Positions 1 to 8,332 of a stretch of DNA of 64,000 bases are shown here, piece after piece. Every line of letters begins with the position of its first letter. Positions within the stretch are counted from its first letter, which is position 1. The stretch spans positions 27,901-91,900 of the forward strand of contig NZ_KB898202.1 of the NCBI RefSeq assembly GCF_000377505.1. The letters are read 5' to 3'. Source of the DNA: Paenibacillus massiliensis 2301065 = DSM 16942 (GTDB lineage Bacteria > Bacillota > Bacilli > Paenibacillales > Paenibacillaceae). The notes below the pieces were generated by a model. It ran no database searches. It was not told the origin of the DNA and was given only the letters and a program-made list of their open reading frames with translations. Both the position numbers and the translations under genes were made by a program.

Positions 1-1050
1 GACACCGAATAGCAGGAGTGATACGCCTCCCATGACAGGAGAAGGAATATTCATGATCAGAGCCGAGAAGGTACCGGAGAAGGACAGCAGAATGGCTATA
101 ATAGCTGCACCCCCGATAACCCAGACGGAGTAAACCTTCGTCAAAGCCATGACACCGATGTTCTCACCATAAGTGGTATTCGGAGTCGAACCTACAAAGC
201 CTGACATGATGGTGGACACACCATTACCTAGCAGAGAACGATGCAGACCAGGGTCCTTGGACAGATCCTTGCCGACGATGTTGCTTGTTACCAATAGATG
301 CCCGATATGCTCTACGATGACTACCAACGCTACCGGAAGGATGGTTAGAATAGCCGACATGTTCCATGTAGGTGTCGTTACCGTTGGCATAGCGAGGAAG
401 GAAGAGTTAGCGATATTTGCGGTATCTACCATTCCCATGTAATAGGCCAGAATATAGCCGACTACAATGCCGAGTAGAATGTGTATGATTTTGGCAAACC
501 CACGGAACAGAACGGCACCGAGTGCAGTTACGCCAAGAGTAATCATGGACAGGGTAATGGTCTTGAAATCTGGTGTCCATGGCTCTAGTGGATTGGAATT
601 GATCAGTCCAGCCATACCAGCTGCTACCGGTACGAGCTCCAGACCAATCAGAGCGACGATGGCACCCATGACTGCAGGAGGGAATACGACATTCAGCCAA
701 CCTGCCCCAATGAGCTTGACAATCAGGGCAACGATGCAAAATATGACACCAGTCACGATAAAGGCGCTTAGCGCCATAGAATAGCCGTTCTCGGGATTCG
801 CAGCCAGCACCAGGCCAACAGGTCCAATGAAGGCAAAGCTGGAGCCGAGATAGGCAGGGATTTTACCGCGACATAAGAACAGATACAGCAGGGTACCAAT
901 TCCGTTCATCAACAGAATCATGCCTGGGTCGACGCCGAAAATGGTTGGTACCAGCACCGTACTACCGAACATGGCAAAGAGATGCTGCAGACTCAGTAAG
1001 AATCCCGGCACCACGGGAAGCTTCTCATGCACTTGAATTTCACGTTGCAA
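1..1050 (-). CDS. uraA: Uracil permease, NCS2 family (3' end cut by window edge)
   Basis: Membrane nucleobase:cation symporter, most likely for uracil. The minus strand is open for exactly 350 codons from a TTG start at 1050 to the window edge, so the C-terminus is missing. The start is supported by an AGGAG about 10 bases upstream (near 1062-1068). The N-terminus (HEKLPVVPGFLLSLQHLFAMFGSTVLVP) is typical of UraA/PyrP, as are the PAYLGSSFAFIGP segment and the later VEHIGHLLVTSNI and STPNTTYGENIG motifs, where the family places substrate- and proton-coupling residues. Multiple hydrophobic helices alternate with short loops. UraA/PyrP is favoured over a xanthine permease by these motifs. It stands alone, divergent from rel; no PyrR-type anti-antiterminator was recognised upstream. 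uraA and pyrP are alternative names for this type. Confidence 0.88.
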   Translation of the reverse strand, partial: MQREIQVHEKLPVVPGFLLSLQHLFAMFGSTVLVPTIFGVDPGMILLMNGIGTLLYLFLCRGKIPAYLGSSFAFIGPVGLVLAANPENGYSMALSAFIVTGVIFCIVALIVKLIGAGWLNVVFPPAVMGAIVALIGLELVPVAAGMAGLINSNPLEPWTPDFKTITLSMITLGVTALGAVLFRGFAKIIHILLGIVVGYILAYYMGMVDTANIANSSFLAMPTVTTPTWNMSAILTILPVALVVIVEHIGHLLVTSNIVGKDLSKDPGLHRSLLGNGVSTIMSGFVGSTPNTTYGENIGVMALTKVYSVWVIGGAAIIAILLSFSGTFSALIMNIPSPVMGGVSLLLFGV

Positions 1051-1109
1051 CTTGGGTTCACTCCTAACATTATTCGCTACATTATTCGCTCTGTGAGCGT
1101 CCAGTCATT

Positions 1110-1136
1110 CTTATATACATTAATGAGTTTCGTCAA
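1110..1136 (-). promoter_or_regulatory. Possible promoter of the uracil permease
   Basis: On the minus strand TTGACG (1131-1136) is followed after 15 bases by TATAAG (1110-1115). The spacing is short for sigma-A, so this is tentative. It lies about 60 bases upstream of the TTG start. Confidence 0.3.
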
Positions 1137-1172
1137 ATTTAGCAATAACATTCTTCCAATGCTTGCAGGCAG

Positions 1173-1201
1173 TTGACGTTAGAGCTTACAAGCGTCATAA
1201 T
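1173..1201 (+). promoter_or_regulatory. Sigma-A-type promoter of rel
   Basis: TTGACG (1173-1178), a 17-base spacer and CATAAT (1196-1201) form a near-consensus sigma-A promoter. It would give an untranslated leader of about 80 bases before the rel ATG at 1288. Confidence 0.6.
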
Positions 1202-1287
1202 TAGAGGAAATTACTTATGCGGAACCTGTGCGATCAAGAATTACGTCGGGTTCCATTTTGTATAGAAAGGACACGGAATAGAGCAGA

Positions 1288-3462
1288 ATGGGCATTGAGC
1301 AATTACTTGAAAAGGCCGGAGCCTATATCAGACAACCTGATCTTCTTCGCATACGGGAAGCTTATGATTTTGCAGACCAGGCTCATCATGGCCAGACGCG
1401 GAAGTCCGGAGAACCTTATATTTTGCACCCGCTGGCGGTAGCAGATATTGTCGTAAACATGCAGATGGATACGATGTCTATTATTGCTGCTCTTTTGCAT
1501 GATGTGGTTGAGGATACGACCGTCTCTCTGGATCAGATTCGCGAGCGCTTTGGCGATAATTGCGCTATGCTCGTCGATGGCTTGACCAAGCTTGAGCGTA
1601 TTCAGTTCCGTTCCAAAGAAGAGCAGCAGAACGAGAATTACCGCAAAATGTTCATAGCGATGGCACAGGATATTCGTGTCATTGTCATTAAGCTTGCTGA
1701 TCGACTGCACAATATGCGGACTCTCAAGTACCAGTCTGAGGAGAGTCAGCGCAGAATTGCTTATGAGACACTGGAGATTTTCTGTCCGATCGCGAATCGG
1801 CTCGGGATCTCGGCTATTAAGTGGGAGATGGAGGATATCGCCCTGCGATATCTGAATCCGCAGCAGTATTACCGAATCGCGAATTTGATGCACAAGAAGC
1901 GCGCAGAGCGTGAGCAATTCATTGATAATGTCATTGCGCGAATCAGTGAGAAGCTGGGTGAGATGGGCGTTCATGCGGACCTGTCCGGTCGTCCGAAGCA
2001 TATTTATAGTGTCTTCAAGAAGATGACCACCAAGAACAAGCAATTCAACGAAATATATGATCTGCTGGCGATTCGTATTATTGTGGATAATATTAAGGAT
2101 TGTTATGCCACACTTGGCATTATTCATACCTTGTGGAAGCCGATGCCTGGCCGCTTCAAGGATTATATTGCTATGCCCAAAGCGAACATGTATCAATCAT
2201 TGCATACCACGGTAGTAGGACCTAACGGGGAGCCTACCGAGGTGCAGATCCGCACATCGGATATGCATCGTACTGCAGAATTTGGTATTGCTGCACACTG
2301 GGCATATAAGGAAGGCAACAATGCGAACGGCAATCTAGAGGATAAGATTACATTCTTCCGAGAGATTCTGGAGCTGCAAAATGAAGCCAAGGATGCTTCC
2401 GAGTTCGTAGAGTCGCTCAAGATGGATTTCTTCTCCGATCTTGTATTCGTATTTACACCGAAAGGTGAGGTCATCGAGCTGCCAGCCGGATCTGTGCCGC
2501 TCGACTTCGCCTATCGTATCCATACAGAGGTCGGTAACCGGACAATTGGTTCCAAGGTGAACGGAAGAATTGTTCCGCTTGATTATCGGCTGAAGACCGG
2601 AGATATCGTGGAGATTATGACCTCCAAGCATTCTTATGGCCCTAGCCAGGACTGGCTGAAGATTGCCCAATCCTCTCATGCGCGCAGCAAGATCAAGCAA
2701 TGGTTCAAGAAGGAAAAGCGCGAGGAGAACATGGAGAAGGGTCGCGAGAATCTGGAGCGCGAGCTGAAGCGCATGGGTATCGAGCCATCTGCCTGGATGA
2801 GCGATGACAAGCTTCAGGAAGTAGCGACAAAGTTCTCATTCCATGACGTGGATGACATGCTATCAGCTATTGGCTTTGGAGGCATCACAGCCGCTCAGGT
2901 ATGTACCCGTCTGACTGAGAAGCTACGCAAGGAGCAGGAAGAGGCCAAGCTGCTGGAGCTGACTTCAGAGCTTAAGGAGATCAAGCCAGCGGCTGAGCGC
3001 AAGAATCGCCCAACGAATGGCGTGCGCGTGAAGGGCATAGACAATCTGCTGGTTCGTTTTGCACGCTGTTGTAATCCGGTACCAGGCGACGAGATTATCG
3101 GTTATGTCACACGTGGTAGAGGTGTCTCTGTCCACCGTACAGACTGTCCTAACATACCAAGTGGTGAAGGTGAAGAACAGGCTCGGGTCATTGAGGTCGA
3201 GTGGGAAGAGGAAGTAGAAGCGAATTACAGCGTCGATATCGAGATCACCGGACATGATCGCAACGGACTCATGAACGAGGTACTGCAGGCGATCTCGGAG
3301 AGCAAGACCAGCCTCGCGGCGGTCACCGGACGCTCAGACAAGAACAAGATGGCGATGATGCATATTACGATTCTGATCCGCAATACAGACCACCTGCATT
3401 CTGTGGTGGAACGGATCAAGCGGGTCAAGGATGTGTACACGGTGCATCGGATCATGCAATAG
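1288..3462 (+). CDS. relA: Bifunctional (p)ppGpp synthetase/hydrolase Rel
   Basis: Long RSH stringent-response enzyme that makes and degrades (p)ppGpp on or near stalled ribosomes. The 724 aa length matches the Firmicute Rel family. Domains in order: HD hydrolase with HH (33-34), HP (46-47), HD (71-72) and the ADRLHN segment (137-142), all apparently intact; synthetase with RPKHIYS and RFKDYIAMPK (about 235-300); TGS near 395-455 (VFVFTPKGEVIELP); a zinc-finger-like segment with RCCNPVPGDEI; and a C-terminal ACT domain (about 650-724). The intact HD residues argue for a bifunctional enzyme rather than a synthetase-only RelA. The SD is an AAGGA about 15 bases upstream. dtd follows 126 bases downstream on the same strand, a conserved Firmicute pairing, so the two are probably co-transcribed. 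Confidence 0.96.
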   Translation: MGIEQLLEKAGAYIRQPDLLRIREAYDFADQAHHGQTRKSGEPYILHPLAVADIVVNMQMDTMSIIAALLHDVVEDTTVSLDQIRERFGDNCAMLVDGLTKLERIQFRSKEEQQNENYRKMFIAMAQDIRVIVIKLADRLHNMRTLKYQSEESQRRIAYETLEIFCPIANRLGISAIKWEMEDIALRYLNPQQYYRIANLMHKKRAEREQFIDNVIARISEKLGEMGVHADLSGRPKHIYSVFKKMTTKNKQFNEIYDLLAIRIIVDNIKDCYATLGIIHTLWKPMPGRFKDYIAMPKANMYQSLHTTVVGPNGEPTEVQIRTSDMHRTAEFGIAAHWAYKEGNNANGNLEDKITFFREILELQNEAKDASEFVESLKMDFFSDLVFVFTPKGEVIELPAGSVPLDFAYRIHTEVGNRTIGSKVNGRIVPLDYRLKTGDIVEIMTSKHSYGPSQDWLKIAQSSHARSKIKQWFKKEKREENMEKGRENLERELKRMGIEPSAWMSDDKLQEVATKFSFHDVDDMLSAIGFGGITAAQVCTRLTEKLRKEQEEAKLLELTSELKEIKPAAERKNRPTNGVRVKGIDNLLVRFARCCNPVPGDEIIGYVTRGRGVSVHRTDCPNIPSGEGEEQARVIEVEWEEEVEANYSVDIEITGHDRNGLMNEVLQAISESKTSLAAVTGRSDKNKMAMMHITILIRNTDHLHSVVERIKRVKDVYTVHRIMQ

Positions 3463-3588
3463 TCGAATCCAGGAGCAGCCTGCAACGGCTATGGTGGCTA
3501 TCAGGAGTCGGCATGCAGGATGAATACTGAATTGAAGCAGGGATATCCATTGATTATGTAGCATTTGCGGAATGGAGCAGCAATACAG

Positions 3589-4032
3589 ATGAAAATTGTG
3601 ATACAGCGTTGTAAACGAGCCTCTGTCACAGTAGATGAGCAGGTTGTAGGACAGATCGAGCAGGGGCTGATGATTCTTGTCGGCGTGACCCATGAGGATA
3701 CTGAGGCAGATGCTGTATATTTGGCGGACAAGGCAGCTGACCTTCGTATCTTCGAGGACGAGCAGGGTAAAATGAACCACAGCGTCCTCGACATCGGTGG
3801 TGCTGTGCTGTCAGTCTCTCAGTTCACTCTTTATGGGGATTGCCGCAAAGGCAGACGTCCGAACTTTATGGCTGCGGCCAGACCAGAGCCTGCTGAGCAG
3901 CTCTATGAGGCGTTCAATCGGCAGCTACGTAATCGGGGACTAACCGTCGAGACGGGCCGCTTCGGAGCCATGATGGATGTCTCTCTCACGAACTGGGGCC
4001 CAGTTACGCTGATTTTAGATAGCCAGGCATAG
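3589..4032 (+). CDS. dtd: D-aminoacyl-tRNA deacylase
   Basis: Hydrolyses D-aminoacyl-tRNAs (and mischarged Gly-tRNA-Ala in studied members), a proofreading step in translation. The 147 aa protein begins MKIVIQRC, the usual Dtd N-terminus, and carries the two signature segments: SQFTLYGD (about 78-85) and NWGPVT near the C-terminus, the cross-subunit GP motif. A longer reading from 3565 is possible, but GGAG at about 3575 lies 11 bases before the ATG at 3589 and family alignment supports that start. It lies behind rel in the same orientation. Confidence 0.95.
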   Translation: MKIVIQRCKRASVTVDEQVVGQIEQGLMILVGVTHEDTEADAVYLADKAADLRIFEDEQGKMNHSVLDIGGAVLSVSQFTLYGDCRKGRRPNFMAAARPEPAEQLYEAFNRQLRNRGLTVETGRFGAMMDVSLTNWGPVTLILDSQA

Positions 4033-4234
4033 GTCTTGCAGGATAGTTGTTGTAGGATAAATGTAGTAGCAATAGATAGCGTTCACACTGTCAGAATCGG
4101 AGAAAGCTTTTCCGGCGGACAGGCTGTGGGCGCTTTTGCATATATAGATAAGTATCCTTCAAATGCAATGTAAGGCTCTGAAACTGTAATCATGTGTGGA
4201 GATCTATGATGAAACCACTTGGAGGGGAAGCAGA

Positions 4235-5143
4235 TTGACGCTGCAGCAGTTGAAGTATGTGATTGAAATTGCCACACGAGGCTCCATGAATGAAGCTGCC
4301 AAGCGGCTCTTCGTGTCTCAGCCCAGTCTGTCGAATGCGATTCGTGAGTTGGAGCAGGAGCTACGAATCACGATCTTTGAGCGCACCAACAAGGGCATCT
4401 CGCTGTCGAAAGAAGGCGTTGAGTTCCTTAGTTATGCTAGGCAGGTAGTGGAGCAGGCAGAGCTACTGGAGGGCCGCTATCTGAACGCTAAGCCTTCACC
4501 ACAGCACTTTGCTGTGTCCACTCAGCATTATGCCTTTGCCGTGAACGCCTTCGTCAAGCTAGTGCAGGAATACGGACAAGAGGAGTATGAGCTGGCCTTA
4601 CGGGAGACCAAGACCCATGAAATCATTCAGGATGTACGTACTCTGCGTAGCGAGATCGGCATACTGTACCTGAATGAATTCAATGAAAAGGTAATGAGGC
4701 GTCTGCTGAAGGATGCGAATCTGGAGTTCCACAGTCTGTTCATTGCGAAGCCGCATATTTTCATCAGTGTGAACAACCCGCTCGCTAAGCAGGATGTGGT
4801 CAGTATTCATCAGCTTGAGCCTTATCCCTACCTTTCGTTCGAGCAGGGCGAGTATAATTCCTTCCATTTCTCCGAGGAGATTCTTAGCACGTTGTCCCAC
4901 CCCAAGAGTATTCGTGTGAATGATCGGGCAACATTGTTCAATCTTCTCATTGGTCTCAATGGCTATACCATATCTACGGGGGTGCTGAGTGCTGAGCTGA
5001 ACGGACGGGATATTATTCCTGTTCCGCTGGACTGCGAGGAGACGATGAATGTAGGCTGGATTAGCCATAAGAGTGCGGCACTATCCAAGCTTGCTACGGT
5101 ATATGTCGAGGCGCTGCATGAGGCAGCCTCCAATCCGATTTAA
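4235..5143 (+). CDS. LysR-family transcriptional regulator
   Basis: DNA-binding regulator of 302 aa. An N-terminal winged HTH (about 1-60: LQQLKYVIEIATRGSMNEAA, then SQPSLSNAIRELE) is followed by a LysR substrate-binding domain. The TTG start at 4235 is chosen because GGAGG (4221-4225) lies 9 bases before it; a GTG at 4196 is in frame but has no SD. The effector-binding region (residues about 85-300) is of the CysB/CysL-like class by general appearance, but the ligand cannot be read from sequence. The gene stands alone, with no divergent target: rel-dtd upstream and the PfpI gene downstream are on the same strand. Function of the regulon is unknown. Confidence 0.9.
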   Translation: MTLQQLKYVIEIATRGSMNEAAKRLFVSQPSLSNAIRELEQELRITIFERTNKGISLSKEGVEFLSYARQVVEQAELLEGRYLNAKPSPQHFAVSTQHYAFAVNAFVKLVQEYGQEEYELALRETKTHEIIQDVRTLRSEIGILYLNEFNEKVMRRLLKDANLEFHSLFIAKPHIFISVNNPLAKQDVVSIHQLEPYPYLSFEQGEYNSFHFSEEILSTLSHPKSIRVNDRATLFNLLIGLNGYTISTGVLSAELNGRDIIPVPLDCEETMNVGWISHKSAALSKLATVYVEALHEAASNPI

Positions 5144-5295
5144 AGTGATTAAGGGAGAGTCTAAGTCGTATGCTACATGTTAAGATAAGAGAATTTATAA
5201 GTTTTTAACGGATCTGAACAATTCCATGATCGCAGGAAGCTTCAGCTAAAGAGATCTGTCTTAATAGAGCAAATACAAATAAGATAAAGTCGTAA

Positions 5296-5335
5296 AGGGC
5301 AGCTCCATATCGCATATAGCGTGAGGGGGTGCCCT
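5296..5335 (+). terminator. Hairpin after the LysR gene
   Basis: AGGGCAGCTCC (5296-5306) pairs with GGGGGTGCCCT (5325-5335) with few mismatches. The following bases (ATTCCTGTTG) are only weakly T-rich, so termination efficiency is uncertain. The rest of the 5144-5451 gap shows a possible GTTATA-N14-GGGTAA pair (5386-5411), like a sigma-B promoter, but sigma-B is not generally reported in Paenibacillus. Confidence 0.4.
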
Positions 5336-5451
5336 ATTCCTGTTGCCCGAGGCGGAAATATGGAGATTTCTGCAAGAACTCACTTGTTATAAAAGAGTCT
5401 TAAGAGGGTAATACAAGAAAGTGGTTACTATACCGGAGAGGAGAGCTGATC

Positions 5452-5958
5452 ATGAGCAAAATCGCATTCTTATTAGCTGATCAATTCGAGGATTCCGAGA
5501 TGCAAGTTCCATACGATGAAGTAAGGAAGGCCGGTCATGAAGCTATTATCATTGGCCTGAAACAGGGTGAGAGCTTGACGGGTAAGAACGGCAAAGCGAC
5601 CTACACGACAGACAAGGCGATTAGCGAGGTGCAGGCGGCTGATTATGATGCCGTAGTCATCCCAGGTGGATCATCCCCAGAGAATCTGCGTCTGAATTCG
5701 GATATTCTGACATTCGTCACAGAAGCAAATGCGGAGAAGAAGCCTATTGCTGCTATCTGTCATGGTCCACAAATTTTGGCTAGTGCAGATCTTCTGAAGG
5801 GACGTACCATCACTGCATATCCTCCACTGAAGGACGATATGATCAATGCCGGAGCAGAGTTCAGAGATCATGAGGCAGTTGTGGACGAGAACTTCATCAC
5901 GTCACGTACACCACAAGATGAGCCAGCCTTCGTACGGGAGATTCTTAGGGCACTGTAA
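5452..5958 (+). CDS. DJ-1/PfpI family protein (type 1 glutamine amidotransferase fold)
   Basis: Cytosolic protein of 168 aa with the PfpI/DJ-1 fold. The nucleophile elbow AAICHGPQ (about 100-107) contains the conserved Cys followed by His; an acidic residue in the N-terminal LADQFEDSE segment fits the Glu that pairs with it. Close in length and pattern to B. subtilis YfkM/YraA-type general stress proteins, which have been linked to protein deglycation or stress resistance; the exact activity is disputed for the family. Strong SD GGAGAGGAG before the ATG. It is followed by a small protein in the same orientation. Confidence 0.9.
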   Translation: MSKIAFLLADQFEDSEMQVPYDEVRKAGHEAIIIGLKQGESLTGKNGKATYTTDKAISEVQAADYDAVVIPGGSSPENLRLNSDILTFVTEANAEKKPIAAICHGPQILASADLLKGRTITAYPPLKDDMINAGAEFRDHEAVVDENFITSRTPQDEPAFVREILRAL

Positions 5959-6045
5959 GTATATCTAACAGTATCGCAAGAGCTTCACAGCATACGAGGA
6001 GCAGTAAAGCAAACGTCAGACAAAATCCAGAAGGAGGGGTTTGAC

Positions 6046-6501
6046 ATGTCAAAGTTAATCCAGGCTTATTTCCGAACAGAGGATGAGGCAGAGGCCGCCA
6101 GATATTCACTGCAGGCATACCAAACGAGTGATGTGGAGGTAGGGGCACTGGAAAGTTCTTTGGGCAGGGATAAGAGGCTACTCATTCCGATCGTTCCTTA
6201 TAACACAACCGGCTCCATGACTGGAGGGGCTGTGGGAGGCATCTCTGCACCAGGCTCCACAGGACCGGATTCTGTCTCTGTTGTGAGTACCAATGATTTC
6301 AAAGAAGCCAGAAGTCGTGATGATGATCGGGATGATGAGGTACCATCCAATCCGGTGCTGCTCGATGCGGATGATGTGTATTCCTCAGAACACAATGATG
6401 ATCTGCGCTATGTGCTATCCGTCAAGGTCGCAGAGAGCGATTATGATCAGGTCGTAAACAAGCTGCGGGCAGGTCATGCGTTCATTGAGAAATTTGATTA
6501 A
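6046..6501 (+). CDS. Small acidic hypothetical protein (possible stress protein)
   Basis: 151 aa protein with a very good SD (AAGGAGGGG, about 8 bases before ATG). The N-terminus (KLIQAYFRTEDEAEAARYSLQ) and the C-terminus (RYVLSVKVAESDYDQVVNKL) look like two halves of a ferredoxin-like alpha/beta unit of the kind seen in YflT/DUF1269-type proteins that monitor 'trans-membrane' Gly-rich segments. Between them is a Gly-rich stretch (TGSMTGGAVGGIS) and a very acidic, Ser/Asp-rich linker (about 85-125). No catalytic motif seen. Its closeness to the PfpI gene suggests a shared stress role, which is inference only. A terminator follows at 6523. Confidence 0.8.
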   Translation: MSKLIQAYFRTEDEAEAARYSLQAYQTSDVEVGALESSLGRDKRLLIPIVPYNTTGSMTGGAVGGISAPGSTGPDSVSVVSTNDFKEARSRDDDRDDEVPSNPVLLDADDVYSSEHNDDLRYVLSVKVAESDYDQVVNKLRAGHAFIEKFD

Positions 6502-6522
6502 GATGCAGTATAGACATAATAC

Positions 6523-6562
6523 GCCGGGAGGACTGCGCATGTCGCCGTTTTCCCGGCTTTTC
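6523..6562 (+). terminator. Intrinsic terminator after the acidic protein gene
   Basis: GCCGGGA (6523-6529) pairs with TCCCGGC (6551-6557), followed by TTTTCC. It closes the pfpI-type/acidic protein unit. Confidence 0.65.
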
Positions 6563-6685
6563 CGTGTATGCCTAGCATATAATGACAAAATCTCTATCTG
6601 TAATACAAATGTAATATTAGCATCACAGTCCGTTAACATATCGTGTCTATAATAAGAGCATGACCCCCTTTTAATATACCTTTTG

Positions 6686-6718
6686 GACCTGTGGACCGTT
6701 TCCGCAGGTCTTTTTTTT
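6686..6718 (+). terminator. Strong intrinsic terminator with no obvious gene before it
   Basis: GACCTGTGGA (6686-6695) pairs with TCCGCAGGTC (6701-6710), followed by eight T. A TATAAT hexamer lies only 33 bases upstream (6648-6653), so the terminator may end a short untranslated transcript of about 60 nt, or act as second terminator for the gene ending at 6501. Confidence 0.75.
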
Positions 6719-6778
6719 GGTCATAATCATGTGGGGGGAATAATGAGTAAGAAGGAGTTCATGCTTTGAGCTTTATAA

Positions 6779-8167
6779 TCAGACCTCCAGCTTTGCCAGA
6801 ATGTCCTCCATCTTCTTCAGCTTGCGATAGACGGCAGAGCGGTCAATTCCTAGCTGTCTGGCTGCTTCGGCACTATTGCCACCACAGATCTGCAGCATCT
6901 GCTGAATGTATCGTCCCTCGGTTAACGCCGTATATTCCTTTAGCCCGTTCAGTCGACTGCGGTTGGCCTGGATGAAATGATCCAGTGTGAACCAGTCTGT
7001 GACCTGCTCGATGGGCTGCTGCTGGCATAGCCCCGTCTGATCTGTTACGATCAGTCGTTCGATATAATTGCGAAGCTCGCGTGCATTTCCGTGCCATGGC
7101 TCGGCTAGCATTGTTTGAAATTCATCGGCTGGCAATACATACTTTTTGTCATACACCTTATTGAAATGAGCAATAAAGCTGGAGATCAGTCCGACGAGAT
7201 CCAGCCTGCGACTGCGCAGCGGCGGGATATGGATCGGGATGACATTGATTCGATAATACAGGTCCTCGCGGAACAATCCTTTTTTTACCATATTCCACAA
7301 ATCACGATTCGTAGCAAAGATCATCCGACATTGAATCGGGATAGCCTCGGTGCTCCCCACACGTCTGAATTCCCCACGCTCAAGCACATCAAGCAGCTTG
7401 GCCTGTATTTCCAATGGCAGCTCAGCGACCTCATCAAAGAACAGTACGCCGCCTCTGGCCACCTCAAACAAGCCTTGCTTCTCATCCATTAAGCCGGGCA
7501 TCGCCCCCTGAACATATCCGAACAGCTCATATTCGAATAAGGCGGCTGGAATAGCGGCACTATTAATTGGAATGAATGGACCGTTCCACTTCGTGCTCTG
7601 GCGGTGAATATATTTGGCAATGACTGATTTGCCTGTCCCCGATTCACCCAGAATCAGTACCTTGCTATCGTAAGAGGCAATCTGGTCACATACCTGAATA
7701 ATTTGCTTCATCGCCAGGCTCTCCGCAACGACGCCATTATTCTTGAGTACAGAGGCGGCAGTGCTTGAGCGTTTGCTATTCTCATGAGCAGGTGGCAGCG
7801 CAGTCCCAGCAAGGATGGAAGATCCTCCTCTATAGCCGCTGGAGCTAGTAACGACTAGCTGCACCTCACCTGTATTATCGAGAATGGGCACAGCTGTCGA
7901 CTTGACCTTGAAGCCTTGTACGGTATTAATGTATTGAGTCACCTTCTGCTTGGACTGAATCGCCTTCATAGTGATAGATTCACTGTAGTAGCCTGCTTTC
8001 ACGAGGTCCTGCACATTGTAACGAAGCAGCTCATCAAGCGGGATACCAATCGTCAAGGCGGTGAATTCATTGGAGATCAGGATATTGCCTTTCGCGTCTG
8101 TGACGAACAGCGTGGCAGGAGACTGGTTGCTACCTCCGGGGGCTCGTTTATCTGTATGTCTGGTCAT
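6779..8167 (-). CDS. PAS/AAA+ sigma54-type transcriptional activator with altered GAFTGA loop
   Basis: 462 aa bacterial enhancer-binding protein. Order: PAS-like sensor (about 15-110), AAA+ domain (about 148-385) with Walker A GESGTGKS (174-181) and a Walker B region GGVLFFDEVAELP (239-251), arginine-finger segment LYYRINVIPIHIPPLRSR, and a C-terminal Fis-type HTH (NSAEAARQLGIDRSAVYRKL). The L1 loop that normally reads GAFTGA and touches sigma54 is here GAMPGL (221-226, bases 7490-7507): the essential Thr is Pro. So ATPase and DNA-binding parts look intact while the sigma54 contact is abnormal. It sits at the 3' end of a same-strand cluster with fabK, an OFA carrier and a CoA-transferase; the CoA-transferase has a -24/-12-like promoter, making it the obvious candidate target. 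Confidence 0.9.
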   Translation of the reverse strand: MTRHTDKRAPGGSNQSPATLFVTDAKGNILISNEFTALTIGIPLDELLRYNVQDLVKAGYYSESITMKAIQSKQKVTQYINTVQGFKVKSTAVPILDNTGEVQLVVTSSSGYRGGSSILAGTALPPAHENSKRSSTAASVLKNNGVVAESLAMKQIIQVCDQIASYDSKVLILGESGTGKSVIAKYIHRQSTKWNGPFIPINSAAIPAALFEYELFGYVQGAMPGLMDEKQGLFEVARGGVLFFDEVAELPLEIQAKLLDVLERGEFRRVGSTEAIPIQCRMIFATNRDLWNMVKKGLFREDLYYRINVIPIHIPPLRSRRLDLVGLISSFIAHFNKVYDKKYVLPADEFQTMLAEPWHGNARELRNYIERLIVTDQTGLCQQQPIEQVTDWFTLDHFIQANRSRLNGLKEYTALTEGRYIQQMLQICGGNSAEAARQLGIDRSAVYRKLKKMEDILAKLEV

Positions 8168-8268
8168 GATCGATCAACTCACTTTTGTATAATCGAAGTA
8201 ATAGCTGGTTATCATCCTTGATTATACCTTACTATATGGCCTGTAGAAATGAACAATAGAAGCTATTA

Positions 8269-8314
8269 GAAAGGCCGGATCATCTCCTGCAAAGAGGGAT
8301 ACACCCGGCCTTTC
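8269..8314 (-). terminator. Hairpin after fabK
   Basis: GAAAGGCCGG (8269-8278) is the exact reverse complement of CCGGCCTTTC (8305-8314), giving a 10-bp stem with a 26-base loop, directly downstream of the fabK stop on the minus strand and ahead of the activator gene. It may act in both directions. Confidence 0.6.
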
Positions 8315-8332
8315 ATTGTCACTTTGGAATGG

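Noticed and set aside
1303..2196. Long minus-strand ORF opposite rel
   Set aside because: It is a mirror of the well-conserved rel coding frame; no SD and no family pattern.
5386..5411. Sigma-B promoter before the DJ-1/PfpI gene
   Set aside because: Only a partial match, and sigma-B is not generally reported in Paenibacillus-type genomes.
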